64,000 nucleotides of DNA from Rhodoferax koreense (GTDB lineage: Bacteria; Pseudomonadota; Gammaproteobacteria; Burkholderiales; Burkholderiaceae_C): the NCBI RefSeq assembly GCF_001955695.1, contig NZ_CP019236.1, positions 2,480,001 to 2,544,000 on the forward strand, read 5' to 3'. This document shows positions 7,733 through 17,867 of the stretch, piece by piece. The notes under the pieces are model-generated. The model did no database searches. It was not told the origin of the DNA and saw nothing but the letters and a program-made list of their open reading frames with translations. The stretch's first letter is position 1. The number at the start of each line of letters is the position of its first letter. The position numbers and the translations under genes are program-made.

Positions 7733-8545
7733 TCAGTCCTTCAGCGCGGTCTCGGGCGACTGGCTCTTGCGCAGCCGCTCGCGGCTGTTGGACAGGTGGG
7801 TGCGCATCGCGGCGCGCGCGGATTCCGAGTCCTGCTGGCGGATCGCGGCGAAGATGCTCTCGTGTTCGCCGTGCACGCGTTGCAGGTAGGCGAGCCGGCC
7901 CTCGGGGGCGTTTTGCAGCGTGTTGACCCGGGTGCGCGGAATGATCATCGTGCCCAGGTAGGTCATGAGGTCGGCGAAATGCTGGTTGCCGGTGGAGCGC
8001 GCGACCTCCATGTGGAACTGGAAGTCGGACGGCACCGCGTCTTGGTCGTTCAGGATGGCATCCTGGAAACCCTTGAGCGCGAGTTCGAGCTGCTGCAGAT
8101 TGGCGTCCGTGCGGCGTTGTGCGGCCAGGCCGGCGGCTTCGGTCTCGAGGCTGATGCGCAGTTCGAGCAGGGCGATGACGTCGGCCACGGTGGCGAAGTC
8201 CTCGGGGGCGATCTTGAAGTTGCCGGCCTCGGGTGGGGCGATCACGAAGGTGCCGATGCCGTGCCGCGTCTCGACGAGGCCGGATGCCTGCAACTTGGAG
8301 ATGGCTTCGCGCACCACCGTGCGGCTGACGTCGAAACGGGCCATGATCTCCGCCTCGGTAGGCAGCTTGTCGCCCTGGTTCAGCTGGCCCTGGCGGATGC
8401 TCGAGGCGAGGTGGTCGACGATTTCCGAGACCAGGCCGCGCGGACGGCGTGCACGCTGCGCGAGGCCGTCGCTGGCGGCCGGTGGCGGCGTCGCCACAGT
8501 CGGTGTACCGGACGAGGCTGGCGTGTGAGGGGTTCTGGATTCCAT
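7733..8545 (-). CDS. GntR/FadR (FCD) family transcriptional regulator
   Basis: A 270-residue regulator. A poorly conserved proline/alanine-rich tail (about 1-35) is followed by a GntR winged helix (about 36-105, with KLPTEAEIMARFDVSRTVVREAISKLQ and the wing TRHGIGTF) and an FCD ligand domain (about 115-255) with the metal-site segment DFQFHMEVARS. FCD regulators commonly sense sugar acids (ExuR, UxuR, LldR types). It lies between the SDR-Bug unit and the first TRAP transporter. Four copies of a shared motif lie at the promoters around it, including its own, so it is the likely repressor of the uronate regulon. Confidence 0.92.
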   Translation of the reverse strand: MESRTPHTPASSGTPTVATPPPAASDGLAQRARRPRGLVSEIVDHLASSIRQGQLNQGDKLPTEAEIMARFDVSRTVVREAISKLQASGLVETRHGIGTFVIAPPEAGNFKIAPEDFATVADVIALLELRISLETEAAGLAAQRRTDANLQQLELALKGFQDAILNDQDAVPSDFQFHMEVARSTGNQHFADLMTYLGTMIIPRTRVNTLQNAPEGRLAYLQRVHGEHESIFAAIRQQDSESARAAMRTHLSNSRERLRKSQSPETALKD

Positions 8546-8579
8546 CGGGTGTGAGTCTCGAAATGACGGTTTTTCTTAT

Positions 8580-8594
8580 ATGACGACGTACGAC
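8580..8594 (-). promoter_or_regulatory. Putative GntR auto-operator
   Basis: On the minus strand this reads GTCGTACGTCGTCAT, matching 11 of 17 positions of the longer 7646-site alignment, including GT-GTACG and G-C spacing. It lies 35-49 bp upstream of the gntR start, fitting autoregulation. It is the weakest of the four sites. Confidence 0.5.
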
Positions 8595-8667
8595 TGATGT
8601 GTCCAGTAGCCGTTTACTTTAGCAAAGGCAACGCAAATGTCCAGATGCAAGGCGCCCGGAAATTGAA

Positions 8668-8702
8668 AAGTCCCAGCCGGCGGGGTGGCCATGCTGGGAC
8701 TT
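8668..8702 (-). terminator. Terminator after the first TRAP operon
   Basis: A perfect 10-bp stem (AAGTCCCAGC/GCTGGGACTT) with a 15-base loop lies about 22 bp beyond the dctM stop. On the minus strand it is followed by TTCAATTT, so it is a plausible intrinsic terminator. Confidence 0.75.
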
Positions 8703-8724
8703 CGTGCCTGTACCGGTGGGCCGA

Positions 8725-10077
8725 CTAGAACACCGGATGGCCGGTGATGATCGACGGCAGCCAGGTCGAGAAGGCCGGCACGTAGGTGACGAGATTGATC
8801 GCGATCCAGATGGCCAGATAGTATGGCCACGCGGTCTTGGTGGCCTCGCCGATCGATATGTCGCCGATCGCGCACCCGACGAACTGAACGGTCCCCACGG
8901 GTGGATGCACCAGGCCGAGGGCGCAGTTGAGCAGCAGCATCATGCCGAACTGCACCGGGCCCACACCCATCTGCATGGCCAGCGGCAGGAACAGCGGGGT
9001 GGTGATGAGGATGTGCGCGGCCATGTCCAGGAAGATGCCCAGGAAGATCTGGATGATGTTGATGTACAGCAGCATCAACCATGGTGTCTGCGTGGCGTGC
9101 AGCAGCGCGGCTTCGATCGCGTCCGGAATCTCCAGGTAGGCCATCTGCCAGCGCAGCATGTTCGACACGCCGATCAGCAGCAGGATCACGCCGGTCGTCT
9201 TGGAGGCCTTCTTCAGCGACTTGATCAGCTTGTCCTTGCTCATGGTGCGGTAGATCACGGCCGTCAGGAACAGCGAATAGGCCACCGCGATCGCGGCGGC
9301 CTCCGTCGCCGTGGTCACGCCGCCCATCACGCAGCCCAGGATCACCACGATCACCATCAAGCCTGGAATGGCGGCGATGAAGGTCGTGAGCACGGCCTTC
9401 CAGCCGGGGAAACGTTCGAGCATGGACGAACCATCCGCGCGCTTGGGGAAGCCGTTGCGCACGGCTTGCCAGTAGGCGGCGATCAGCATGCAGACCATGA
9501 TCCAGAACACCGGGACCAGGCCGGCGAACATCAGGTCGCCGATCGACACGCCGCGGATCACGTGGCCATCGATGGTGCCGGCTGCGGCCTGGGCCGCGAA
9601 GGCGTAGATGATCATGTTGTGCGAGGTCGGCATCAACGCGCCGGTGAGCGAGGCGTGCGTGGTCACGTTCACGGCGTAGTCGGCGCTGTAGCCTTCGCGC
9701 TTCATGATCGGGATCATCACGCCGCCCATGGCCGAGGTGTCGGCGATCGGCGAGCCCGAAACCCCGCCGAACAGCGTGCTGGCCATCACGTTGGCCAGGC
9801 CCAGCCCGCCCTTCATGTGGCCGACCATGCTGCGCGCGAAGTCGAGGATCTTGTCGGCGATGCCGCCGTGCAGCATCAGTTCACCGGAGAAGATGAAAAA
9901 CGGAATGGCCAGGAACGAAAACACGTTCATGCCCGAGACCATCATCTGCATGGCGGTGGCCAGCGGCAGGCCTTCGACCGCGAAGGTGGCCAGGCAGCTC
10001 AGGCCGATGGCGAAAGCCACCGGCACGCCGAGCGCGAGGAAGAGCACGAAGCTCAGGGAAAGTACGGCGAGTTCCAT
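8725..10077 (-). CDS. TRAP transporter large permease (DctM), uronate locus copy 1
   Basis: A 450-residue integral membrane protein of the DctM family, with about 12 hydrophobic segments and signatures such as FSFLAIPFFIFSGELM, FGGVSGSPIADTSAMG and LTGALMPTSHN. It forms the channel of a Na+-driven TRAP importer with the DctQ and DctP proteins encoded just upstream. MELAVLS at 10077 is the start; the frame runs on to 10296 without a stop but overlaps dctQ there. Only two bases separate it from the dctQ stop. Confidence 0.93.
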   Translation of the reverse strand: MELAVLSLSFVLFLALGVPVAFAIGLSCLATFAVEGLPLATAMQMMVSGMNVFSFLAIPFFIFSGELMLHGGIADKILDFARSMVGHMKGGLGLANVMASTLFGGVSGSPIADTSAMGGVMIPIMKREGYSADYAVNVTTHASLTGALMPTSHNMIIYAFAAQAAAGTIDGHVIRGVSIGDLMFAGLVPVFWIMVCMLIAAYWQAVRNGFPKRADGSSMLERFPGWKAVLTTFIAAIPGLMVIVVILGCVMGGVTTATEAAAIAVAYSLFLTAVIYRTMSKDKLIKSLKKASKTTGVILLLIGVSNMLRWQMAYLEIPDAIEAALLHATQTPWLMLLYINIIQIFLGIFLDMAAHILITTPLFLPLAMQMGVGPVQFGMMLLLNCALGLVHPPVGTVQFVGCAIGDISIGEATKTAWPYYLAIWIAINLVTYVPAFSTWLPSIITGHPVF

Positions 10078-10079
10078 GA

Positions 10080-10562
10080 TCAGGCGGCAGCCTTCTTGGT
10101 GAATAGCGCCAGCATGTGCTTGACGGAGAAGAGGATGATGAGGACGCCCGCGATCATCGGCGGCACGTAGCGCCAGGCTTCGGAGATGCCCAGCGTGGGG
10201 ATGGTGTCGTGGCGCGTGGACGTGGCCATGTGCTCGCAGCCCCACAGCACGATGGCGGCAAATGCGATGGTCAGCAGTTCCACCACGAACAGGCACCAGA
10301 ACTGGCCCTTGGCCGGCAGCAGCTTGACCACCGAGTCCAGGCCGATGTGCCCGGCGTCGTGCACGCCTGCGGCGGCGCCGAACATCGCCACCGAGATCAC
10401 CAGCAGCAGGGCGACCTGCTCGACATACGGCGGCGCGTCATTGAAGGCGTAGCGCATGACCACGCCGTAGATCACGACGATGCCCAGTGCGGCCAGGCAG
10501 ACGCTGGCGGCGCGCAGGGCCCACTCGGACAGCCGCGCGTTGATTGAATTGAAGAGGTCCAT
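10080..10562 (-). CDS. TRAP transporter small permease (DctQ), copy 1
   Basis: A 160-residue membrane protein with four predicted helices and the DctQ pattern RYAFNDAPPYVEQ then AGHIGLDSVVKLLP. The start MDLFNS at 10562 fits the family; upstream methionines would add 8 to 25 unlike residues. Ribosome-site quality is poor at every candidate, so translation may depend on readthrough past the hairpin that separates it from dctP. Confidence 0.9.
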   Translation of the reverse strand: MDLFNSINARLSEWALRAASVCLAALGIVVIYGVVMRYAFNDAPPYVEQVALLLVISVAMFGAAAGVHDAGHIGLDSVVKLLPAKGQFWCLFVVELLTIAFAAIVLWGCEHMATSTRHDTIPTLGISEAWRYVPPMIAGVLIILFSVKHMLALFTKKAAA

Positions 10563-10600
10563 GGAGCTTGCTTCTCGCTGTGACATCGCCACGCAGCATG

Positions 10601-10639
10601 GCTTGCGTGGCCCGCGGCAGGAGCCCGGGCCACGCAAGC
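10601..10639 (-). promoter_or_regulatory. dctP-dctQ intercistronic hairpin (copy 1)
   Basis: A perfect 13-bp stem (GCTTGCGTGGCCC/GGGCCACGCAAGC) with a 13-base loop and no T-run, between dctP and dctQ. Such hairpins commonly protect the upstream binding-protein mRNA from 3' decay and cut readthrough, giving excess DctP over membrane subunits. The second TRAP operon has a hairpin at the same place. Confidence 0.75.
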
Positions 10640-10669
10640 GGTGGACTGCTGGACGGCGGTGAAACCGTC

Positions 10670-11749
<1,080 letters not shown>

Positions 11750-11908
11750 TGAAATCGCCGCAAAGCTTAAAGGGTTAACCCTAGTGGAAAGTGCGTCGAT
11801 GCAAATTCGCCGGGAATTTCTGGGTGAAGTTGGCGTAATTCAGGGGTTGTCAAGGGCGAGAAGTCATGATTTCGGCCTAGGGTTTGCCCTCGTTTGACCA
11901 CAAAGCGC

Positions 11909-11955
11909 TTGACACCGAAAGCGGTAATTTGGAAAATTAACAGTCATCAGACAAC
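11909..11955 (+). promoter_or_regulatory. udh promoter with overlapping GntR operator
   Basis: TTGACA at 11909-11914, a 17-bp spacer and GAAAAT at 11932-11937 form a sigma-70-like promoter for the plus-strand uronate operon. CAGTCATCAGACAAC at 11941-11955 (GTTGTCTGATGACTG on the other strand) follows at once, over the expected transcription start. The rest of the 395-bp divergent region (11657-12051) holds the 11735 operator and no gene that I can see. Confidence 0.65.
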
Positions 11956-12051
11956 ATATAACTATTGCAACAGTCGAAGCCAGGGCACGCTGCCTGTACG
12001 TGCGCTGTTGCCAGCGAACCGTCTTTGCAAGCCATTCCGAGAGAACAAGAA

Positions 12052-12855
12052 ATGACCATCAAACTGCACGAAAAAATCCTCCTCACCGGTGCTGCCGGTG
12101 GCCTGGGCAAGGTGCTGCGCGAAAGCCTGAAGCAGAACTGCACCACGCTGCGGCTGTCCGACAGGGCCGACTTCGGTCCGGCCCGTGCGGGTGAGGAAGT
12201 GATGCTGGCCGATCTGGCCGACGCTGACGCGGTCGATGCGATGGTGCAGGGCGTGGACGCCATCGTCCACCTGGGCGGCGTGTCGGTCGATGGCCCCTAT
12301 CTGCCCATCGTGCAGGCCAACATCCTCGGCCTGTTCCATCTGTACGAAGCCGCGCGCAAGCACGGCGTGAAGCGCATCGTGTTCGCCAGCTCCAACCACG
12401 TGGTGGGCTACTACAGCCAGGGTGAGACCATCGGCATCGACGCACCGCCGCGGCCCGACAGTTTCTACGGCGTGAGCAAGGCCTTCGGCGAGGATCTGTC
12501 GAAGTTCTACTTCGAGCGTTATGGCATCGAAACCGCCTGCGTGCGCATCGGCTCCTCGTTCCCCAAGCCGGTCGATCGCCGCATGCTCGCCACCTGGCTG
12601 AGCTACGGCGACCTGCACCGCCTGATCACCGCCTGCCTCACCACGCCGGTGCTGAACCACAGCATCATCTTCGGCATGTCCAACAACGCCGTGACCTGGT
12701 GGGACAACAGCGGCGCCAAGCATGTGGGCTACGTGCCGCAGGACAGCTCCGACCAGTTCCGCGAGGAAATCTACGCGCAGACCGCGGCGCCCGACCTGAA
12801 CAACCCCGCGCACACCACCCACGGTGGCGGCTTCGTCGTGCAGGGTCCGTATTAA
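12052..12855 (+). CDS. udh: Uronate dehydrogenase
   Basis: A 267-residue SDR of the uronate dehydrogenase type, which oxidises D-galacturonate or D-glucuronate with NAD+ to the aldarolactone. It shows the N-terminal GAAGGLGK cofactor motif, ADLADADAV (adenine-side aspartate) and the YGVSKAFGED catalytic Tyr-Lys pair. Length fits Udh of Agrobacterium and Pseudomonas (about 265). MTIKLHEK is chosen over an in-frame ATG at 11965, which lies too close to the promoter elements. The lactonase gene starts on the next base after its stop. Confidence 0.92.
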   Translation: MTIKLHEKILLTGAAGGLGKVLRESLKQNCTTLRLSDRADFGPARAGEEVMLADLADADAVDAMVQGVDAIVHLGGVSVDGPYLPIVQANILGLFHLYEAARKHGVKRIVFASSNHVVGYYSQGETIGIDAPPRPDSFYGVSKAFGEDLSKFYFERYGIETACVRIGSSFPKPVDRRMLATWLSYGDLHRLITACLTTPVLNHSIIFGMSNNAVTWWDNSGAKHVGYVPQDSSDQFREEIYAQTAAPDLNNPAHTTHGGGFVVQGPY

Positions 12856-13761
12856 ATGAACGCTGTTCCCACCGTCGGCACGAGCCGGGATCGCGTCGGT
12901 GAGTCCCCGGTCTGGGACGTGCGCAGCCAGGCGCTGTACTGGGTCGACATCGAAGGCCAGCTGATCCGCCGCTGGGATCCAGCCAGCGAGACGCTGCAGA
13001 GCTGGCGCGTGCCCGAGCGCGTGGGCTGCATCGCCCTCAGCGCGAAGGCGGGCGGCGACGAGCTCATCGCCGCCATGGAGACGGGGGTGTACGCAGTCAC
13101 GCTGCTGCCGTCGTCCGAGGTCGCGCTGCGCTGCCTGGCAAAGATCGTGCACCCCGCGCCGGGCATGCGCTTCAACGACGGCCGCTGCGACGCGCAGGGC
13201 CGTTTCTGGATCGGCACGATGGTCATGAACATGGGGCTGGCCTCGCCGCTGGGCGCGCTGTATTGCCTCGATGAGAACGGCCTGAGCGCGCCCAAGGTCG
13301 AGGCCCTCATCACGCCCAACGGGCTGGGTTTCAGCCCCGACGGTCGGACCGCGTACCTCTCGGATTCGCACCCCAGCGTGCAACGCATCTGGGCTTTCGA
13401 TTTCGACGGCGCGGCGGCCACGCTGGCCAATCCCCGCGAGTTTGTCGACATGACGTCACTGCCCGGCCGGCCCGACGGTGCGGCCGTGGACGCCGAGGGC
13501 CATTACTGGATCTGTGGCAACGACGCCGGCAAGGTGCACCGCTTCGACCCGAGCGGCCGCCTCGTGGCTTCGCTCGACGTGCCGGTGGCCAAGCCCGCGA
13601 TGTGTGCCTTCGGCGGCGCCGATCTCGATGTGTTGTACGTCACGTCCATCCTGCCGGCCACGGTGGCCGCGGATGCGCCGGGGCTCAACGGGGCGGTGTT
13701 CGCCCTGAAGCCGGGTGTACGGGGCTTGCCCGAGCCGGTGTTTTCGCGGTTCCCGAAGTAG
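12856..13761 (+). CDS. SMP-30/gluconolactonase family aldarolactonase
   Basis: A 301-residue six-bladed beta-propeller lactonase. The metal ligands of SMP-30 are recognisable: glutamate in GESPVWD, asparagine in GMRFNDGRCD, asparagine in ITPNGLGFSPDG and aspartate in YLSDSHPS. It probably opens the galactaro- or glucarolactone made by Udh. Its ATG directly follows the udh stop, so the two are coupled. Confidence 0.9.
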   Translation: MNAVPTVGTSRDRVGESPVWDVRSQALYWVDIEGQLIRRWDPASETLQSWRVPERVGCIALSAKAGGDELIAAMETGVYAVTLLPSSEVALRCLAKIVHPAPGMRFNDGRCDAQGRFWIGTMVMNMGLASPLGALYCLDENGLSAPKVEALITPNGLGFSPDGRTAYLSDSHPSVQRIWAFDFDGAAATLANPREFVDMTSLPGRPDGAAVDAEGHYWICGNDAGKVHRFDPSGRLVASLDVPVAKPAMCAFGGADLDVLYVTSILPATVAADAPGLNGAVFALKPGVRGLPEPVFSRFPK

Positions 13762-13821
13762 TTGTTTTCCCGGTTCTCTTTCAGCTTTCCATTTTTCCAA
13801 CATCCTTTCAGGAGACAAACC

Positions 13822-14811
13822 ATGCAATCCATCCGCCGTTCTTCTTTCCGCTCGGTTGCCGTCGCGGCCAGCCTGCTCGCCGGCCTGTGCGTTTCGGCCC
13901 ACGCCGTCGAGTTCCGCTCGGCCGACGTGCACAACAGCGATGAATATCCCACCGTGGCCGCGGTCAAGCACATGAGCCAGGTGCTGGCCAAGCAGAGCGG
14001 CGGCAAGTATTCGATCAAGGTGTTCAACAAGAGCGCGCTGGGTTCGGAAAAGGAAACGCTGGACCAGGTGAAGATCGGTGCGCTCGAATTGAACCGCGTC
14101 AACATCAGCTCGCTGAACTCCATCTGCCCCAAGAGCCTGGTGCCGACCATGCCGTTCCTGTTCGACTCGATCGCCCACATGCGCAAGTCGCTCGACGGCC
14201 CGATCGGCGAGGAAATCCTCAAGGGCTGCGAGAGCCAGGGCCTGGTTGGGCTGGCGTTCTACGACAGCGGCGCGCGCTCGATCTACGCCAAGAAGCCGGT
14301 GCGCAGCATCGCCGACGCCAAGGGCCTGAAGATCCGCGTGCAGCAGTCCGAGCTGTGGGTGTCGCTGGTTGGCGCGATGGGCGCGAACGCCACGCCGATG
14401 CCCACCGGCGAAGTCCTGACGGCGCTGAAGACCGGCCTGATCGACGCCGCGGAGAACAACATTCCTTCGTACGAGGGTTTCCAGCACTACGAGGCGGTGA
14501 AGGTGTATTCGCGCACCGAGCACTCGATGGCGCCGGAGATGCTGGTCATGTCCAAGGCCATCTTCGACAAGCTGTCGCCGGCCGACCAGGCCATGTTCCG
14601 CGCCGCGGCCAAGGAATCGGTGACGTTCCAGCGCCAGAAGTGGGATGAACAGGAAGCCAAGGCGCTGGACATCGTGACCAAGGCCGGCGCGCAGATCGTG
14701 ACCGACGTGGACAAGGCCTCGTTCAAGACCGCGATGGCGCCGGTGTACGCCAAGTTCATCACCACGCCCGACCTGCAGCGCCTGGTGAAGGCCGTTCAGG
14801 ATACCAAGTAA
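13822..14811 (+). CDS. TRAP transporter substrate-binding protein (DctP), copy 2
   Basis: A 329-residue exported binding protein with a signal peptide ending at VSAHA. It carries the DctP blocks [39 protein letters not shown] and [21 protein letters not shown] precedes the ATG. It is paralogous to the DctP at 10670 but diverges in the C-terminal half, so the two may divide galacturonate and glucuronate, or uronate and aldarate, between them. It is part of the udh operon. Confidence 0.92.
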   Translation: MQSIRRSSFRSVAVAASLLAGLCVSAHAVEFRSADVHNSDEYPTVAAVKHMSQVLAKQSGGKYSIKVFNKSALGSEKETLDQVKIGALELNRVNISSLNSICPKSLVPTMPFLFDSIAHMRKSLDGPIGEEILKGCESQGLVGLAFYDSGARSIYAKKPVRSIADAKGLKIRVQQSELWVSLVGAMGANATPMPTGEVLTALKTGLIDAAENNIPSYEGFQHYEAVKVYSRTEHSMAPEMLVMSKAIFDKLSPADQAMFRAAAKESVTFQRQKWDEQEAKALDIVTKAGAQIVTDVDKASFKTAMAPVYAKFITTPDLQRLVKAVQDTK

Positions 14812-14826
14812 GACCCATGGCGGCAT

Positions 14827-14867
14827 GAAGCCCCGGCCGGTATCCCGATATCGGCCGGCCGGGCTTC
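14827..14867 (+). promoter_or_regulatory. dctP-dctQ intercistronic hairpin (copy 2)
   Basis: GAAGCCC pairs with GGGCTTC, and after a bulged C, GGCCGG pairs with CCGGCC around an AT-containing loop. There is no T-run. Position and likely role match the hairpin at 10601-10639. Confidence 0.7.
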
Positions 14868-14889
14868 GCGCGTCGTTTCCAGGAATCCC

Positions 14890-15483
14890 ATGAGTGCACC
14901 CTACACCTCGGCTTCGTCCGCCGCCTCGACCGCGGCCCTGAGCCCGGTCGCGCCAGGCGTCGACCCCGAGCACGAGCGCCCGCCGGCTCGCCATTTCTAC
15001 TCGCGCCTGTGCGGCCTGCTGAGCAAGACCAGCCTGGTGCTGGCGATCTTCGGCCTGCTCGGCATCATCGTCAGCGTCCAGGTCCAGGTGATCGGCCGTT
15101 ATGTCTTCAACGACACGCCGACCTGGGCCGAGGCGCTGGCGCTGCAGCTGGTGCTGTACGTCACGGCGCTCGGCGTGGCCGTGGGCGTGCGCGATGCCGG
15201 CCACATCGGCCTGGAGTCGCTGGTGTCGCTGCTGCCCGAGGCCATGCGGCTGAAGCTGGAGATCCTGATCCACCTGCTGGTGGCGCTGTTCGGCGGCATC
15301 ATGGTCCAGAGCGGCATCCTGTGGACCCGCCTGAAGTGGGACGAGCTCGATCCCATGCTGCACCTGCCCGTGGGCATCGACTATCTGTCGCTGGTGATCG
15401 CCGGCGTGTTGATCGTGCTGTTCTCCATCGAACACATCCTGGCGCTCGTGCGCGGGGAAGACGTCGTTCCATCCTGGTACTGA
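14890..15483 (+). CDS. TRAP transporter small permease (DctQ), copy 2
   Basis: A 197-residue DctQ with four membrane segments from about residue 50 on, including RYVFNDTPTWAEALALQ and AGHIGLESLVSLLP. It has an extra 45-residue hydrophilic, Ala/Pro/Ser-rich N-terminus absent from copy 1. GGAATCCC before the ATG is a weak ribosome site. It pairs with the DctM gene 25 bp downstream. Confidence 0.9.
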   Translation: MSAPYTSASSAASTAALSPVAPGVDPEHERPPARHFYSRLCGLLSKTSLVLAIFGLLGIIVSVQVQVIGRYVFNDTPTWAEALALQLVLYVTALGVAVGVRDAGHIGLESLVSLLPEAMRLKLEILIHLLVALFGGIMVQSGILWTRLKWDELDPMLHLPVGIDYLSLVIAGVLIVLFSIEHILALVRGEDVVPSWY

Positions 15484-15508
15484 CTGGTACCGTCCGAAAG
15501 TAATCACC

Positions 15509-16798
15509 ATGGAATTGACTGTTCTCTCTTTGAGTTTCGCGCTGCTGCTGGTGCTAGGGGTGCCGGTGGCCTTCTCGATCGGGCTGGCTTCGGTCTGCAC
15601 CGTGCTGTTCTCGGGCATGCCCATCGCCATCGTCTTCCAGAAGATGGTCGGCGGCATGCAGGTGTTCTCGTTCCTGGCGATCCCGTTCTTCGTGTTCGCC
15701 GGCGAACTGATGCTCTACGGCGGCATCGCCGACCGCATCGTGCGCTTCGCCAACAGCCTGGTCGGCCACGTGCGCGGCGGCCTGGGCATGAGCAACGTGA
15801 TCGGCTGCACCTTGTTCGGCGGCGTCGCCGGCTCGCCGCTGGCCGACGTGTCGGCGATGGGCTCGGTGATGATCCCGCTGATGAAGAAGGAAGGCTACGA
15901 CGCCGACTACGCCGTCAACGTGACCACCCACGCGGCGTTGGTGGGCGCGCTGATGCCGACCTCGCACAACCTGATCATCTTCGCGCTGGCCACCACCGGC
16001 ATCGCCTCCGTCAGCGTGTTCAGCCTGATCCTGGCCGGCGTGATTCCGGCGCTGATCCTCACCATCTGCAACCTCATCGCCGCGTACTACGTGGCGGTGA
16101 AGCGCGGCTACCCCACGCGCGGCAAGTTCCCGGGCTGGAAGGAAGTCTTCAAGGCCTTCCTGGGTTCGCTGCCCGGCCTGCTGATCGTGGTGATCATCCT
16201 GGCGGGCATCCTGTCCGGTGTCTTCACCGCCACCGAGTCGGCCGCCACGGCCGTGCTGTGGGCGCTGATCGTCACGGTGCTGGTGTACCGCTCGCTGTCG
16301 TGGCAGCACTTCCTCAAGGCCTGTGCCAAAGCCTGCAAGACGACCGGCGTCGTGCTGCTGCTGATCGGCATCTCCTCGGCCTTCGGCTACTTCATGGCGC
16401 TGTATGAGGTGCCGCAGAAGACCGGCGCGCTGATGACCTCGGTTTCCGCCACGCCGTGGGTGATCTTCCTGATGATCAACGTGCTGCTGTTCGTGCTGGG
16501 CACTTTCCTGGACATGGCCGCCACCATCCTGATCTGCACGCCGATCTTCCTGCCGATCGCGGCGCAGTTCGGCATGGACCCGGTGCAGTTCGGTATCGTG
16601 ATGCTGATCAACTGCGCGCTCGGCCTGAACACGCCCCCGGTGGGGGTCACGCAATTCGTGGGCTGCGCCATCGGCGAGATATCGGTCGGGCAGGTGATGA
16701 AATCGATCCTGCCCTTCTATGGCGCACTGACCGCCTGCCTGATGCTCGTGACTTATGTGCCCGCGTTCTCGCTGTGGCTTCCCAATCTGTTCAAGTAA
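15509..16798 (+). CDS. TRAP transporter large permease (DctM), copy 2
   Basis: A 429-residue DctM family channel subunit that closely follows copy 1 in its first 200 residues (FSFLAIPFFVFAGELM, FGGVAGSPLADVSAMG, LVGALMPTSHN). It is about 20 residues shorter. With the DctP and DctQ encoded just upstream it completes a second TRAP importer within the udh operon. Confidence 0.93.
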   Translation: MELTVLSLSFALLLVLGVPVAFSIGLASVCTVLFSGMPIAIVFQKMVGGMQVFSFLAIPFFVFAGELMLYGGIADRIVRFANSLVGHVRGGLGMSNVIGCTLFGGVAGSPLADVSAMGSVMIPLMKKEGYDADYAVNVTTHAALVGALMPTSHNLIIFALATTGIASVSVFSLILAGVIPALILTICNLIAAYYVAVKRGYPTRGKFPGWKEVFKAFLGSLPGLLIVVIILAGILSGVFTATESAATAVLWALIVTVLVYRSLSWQHFLKACAKACKTTGVVLLLIGISSAFGYFMALYEVPQKTGALMTSVSATPWVIFLMINVLLFVLGTFLDMAATILICTPIFLPIAAQFGMDPVQFGIVMLINCALGLNTPPVGVTQFVGCAIGEISVGQVMKSILPFYGALTACLMLVTYVPAFSLWLPNLFK

Positions 16799-16818
16799 CC
16801 GGCACCAGGAGAAATACC

Positions 16819-17787
16819 ATGACACTGAATCGCAGGAAGATGCTGCTGGCCTCGGGCGCGCTGGCCGCCACCGGCATGCCGGCCATGGCCCAGGCCTGGC
16901 CCAGCAAACCCATCAAGCTGATCGTGCCGTACCCGCCCGGCGGTTCGTCGGACATCATCGCCCGCGCGATCAGCCAACCGCTGGCCGAAGCGCTCAAACA
17001 GACGGTGCTCGTGGAAAACCGCGCCGGTGCCAACGGCAACCTCGGTGCGGATTTCGTCGCCAAGTCCGCCCCCGATGGTCATACGCTGCTGCTGTGCGAC
17101 GTGGGCGCGCTGGCCATCAGCCCTTCGGTCTACACCAAGCTGCCGTTCGACCCGAGCAAGGACCTGCGCGGTGTGACCATGCTGGCCTATTCGCCGCACA
17201 TGCTAGTGGTGCATCCGTCGGTCAAGGCCAACACCTTCAAGGAACTGGTGGCCCTGTCGAAGACGACAGACCTCAACTTCGCGGTGACCGCCATGGGCAG
17301 CGCGCCGCACCTGGCCGGCGTGGCCGTGGAGCGCGCCAGCGGCGCCAAGTGGGTCTATGTGCCCTACAAGGGCGGTGTGCAGGCCATCCAGGACACGATG
17401 GGCGGCCAGACGCAGGTGCTCATGAACGGCATGCTCGCCACGCTGCCGCACGTGCAGAGCGGCAAGCTCAAGGTGCTGGCGATTTCCAAGAAGACACGCA
17501 TGCCGCTGGTCGGCGACGTGCCCACGCTGGCCGAGCAGGGGCTGGCCGATTTCGAATCCGGCACCTGGCAGGGCGTGCTGGTGGCCAACGGCACGGCGCC
17601 GGCCATCGTCGCCCGGCTCAATGCCGAACTCATCAAGATCGTGCGCAGCGCCGACATCCGCTCGCGCCTCACGGGGCAGGGCGCCGAGGTCGTGACGATG
17701 CAGGCTGCCGAGCAGGACCAGTTTTTCAACCGCGAACGAGCGCGCTGGGCGAAAGTCGTGACCGACGCCAACATCAAACTCGACTGA
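16819..17787 (+). CDS. Bug/TctC family substrate-binding protein in the uronate operon
   Basis: A 322-residue exported protein with a twin-arginine-like start (MTLNRRKMLLASGALAATG), a signal end near AMAQAW and the ligand loop PYPPGGSSDIIAR. AGGAGA lies just upstream. It is embedded between dctM and kdgD on the same strand, so it is very likely co-expressed with uronate catabolism. With no TctAB partner its role may be signalling or delivery to another permease. The ligand is unknown; an aldarate is a reasonable guess. Confidence 0.9.
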   Translation: MTLNRRKMLLASGALAATGMPAMAQAWPSKPIKLIVPYPPGGSSDIIARAISQPLAEALKQTVLVENRAGANGNLGADFVAKSAPDGHTLLLCDVGALAISPSVYTKLPFDPSKDLRGVTMLAYSPHMLVVHPSVKANTFKELVALSKTTDLNFAVTAMGSAPHLAGVAVERASGAKWVYVPYKGGVQAIQDTMGGQTQVLMNGMLATLPHVQSGKLKVLAISKKTRMPLVGDVPTLAEQGLADFESGTWQGVLVANGTAPAIVARLNAELIKIVRSADIRSRLTGQGAEVVTMQAAEQDQFFNRERARWAKVVTDANIKLD

Positions 17788-17867
17788 AGGCGGCGCTTCG
17801 CCACAAGCGAGGCGCATGCCTTCCGTTCTTCCACCCACCCTTCATCCATTTCATCCGTTAGCAAACC

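Noticed and set aside
8704..10170. A 488-codon plus-strand frame opposite dctM
   Set aside because: Mirror of the dctM coding frame, His/Gly-rich with no domain; dctM has clear family motifs.
13456..15657. A 733-codon open frame on the minus strand
   Set aside because: It lies opposite lactonase, DctP and DctQ genes. Long antisense frames are expected from the G/C-rich third positions here, and its translation is low-complexity (Arg, His, Gln-rich).
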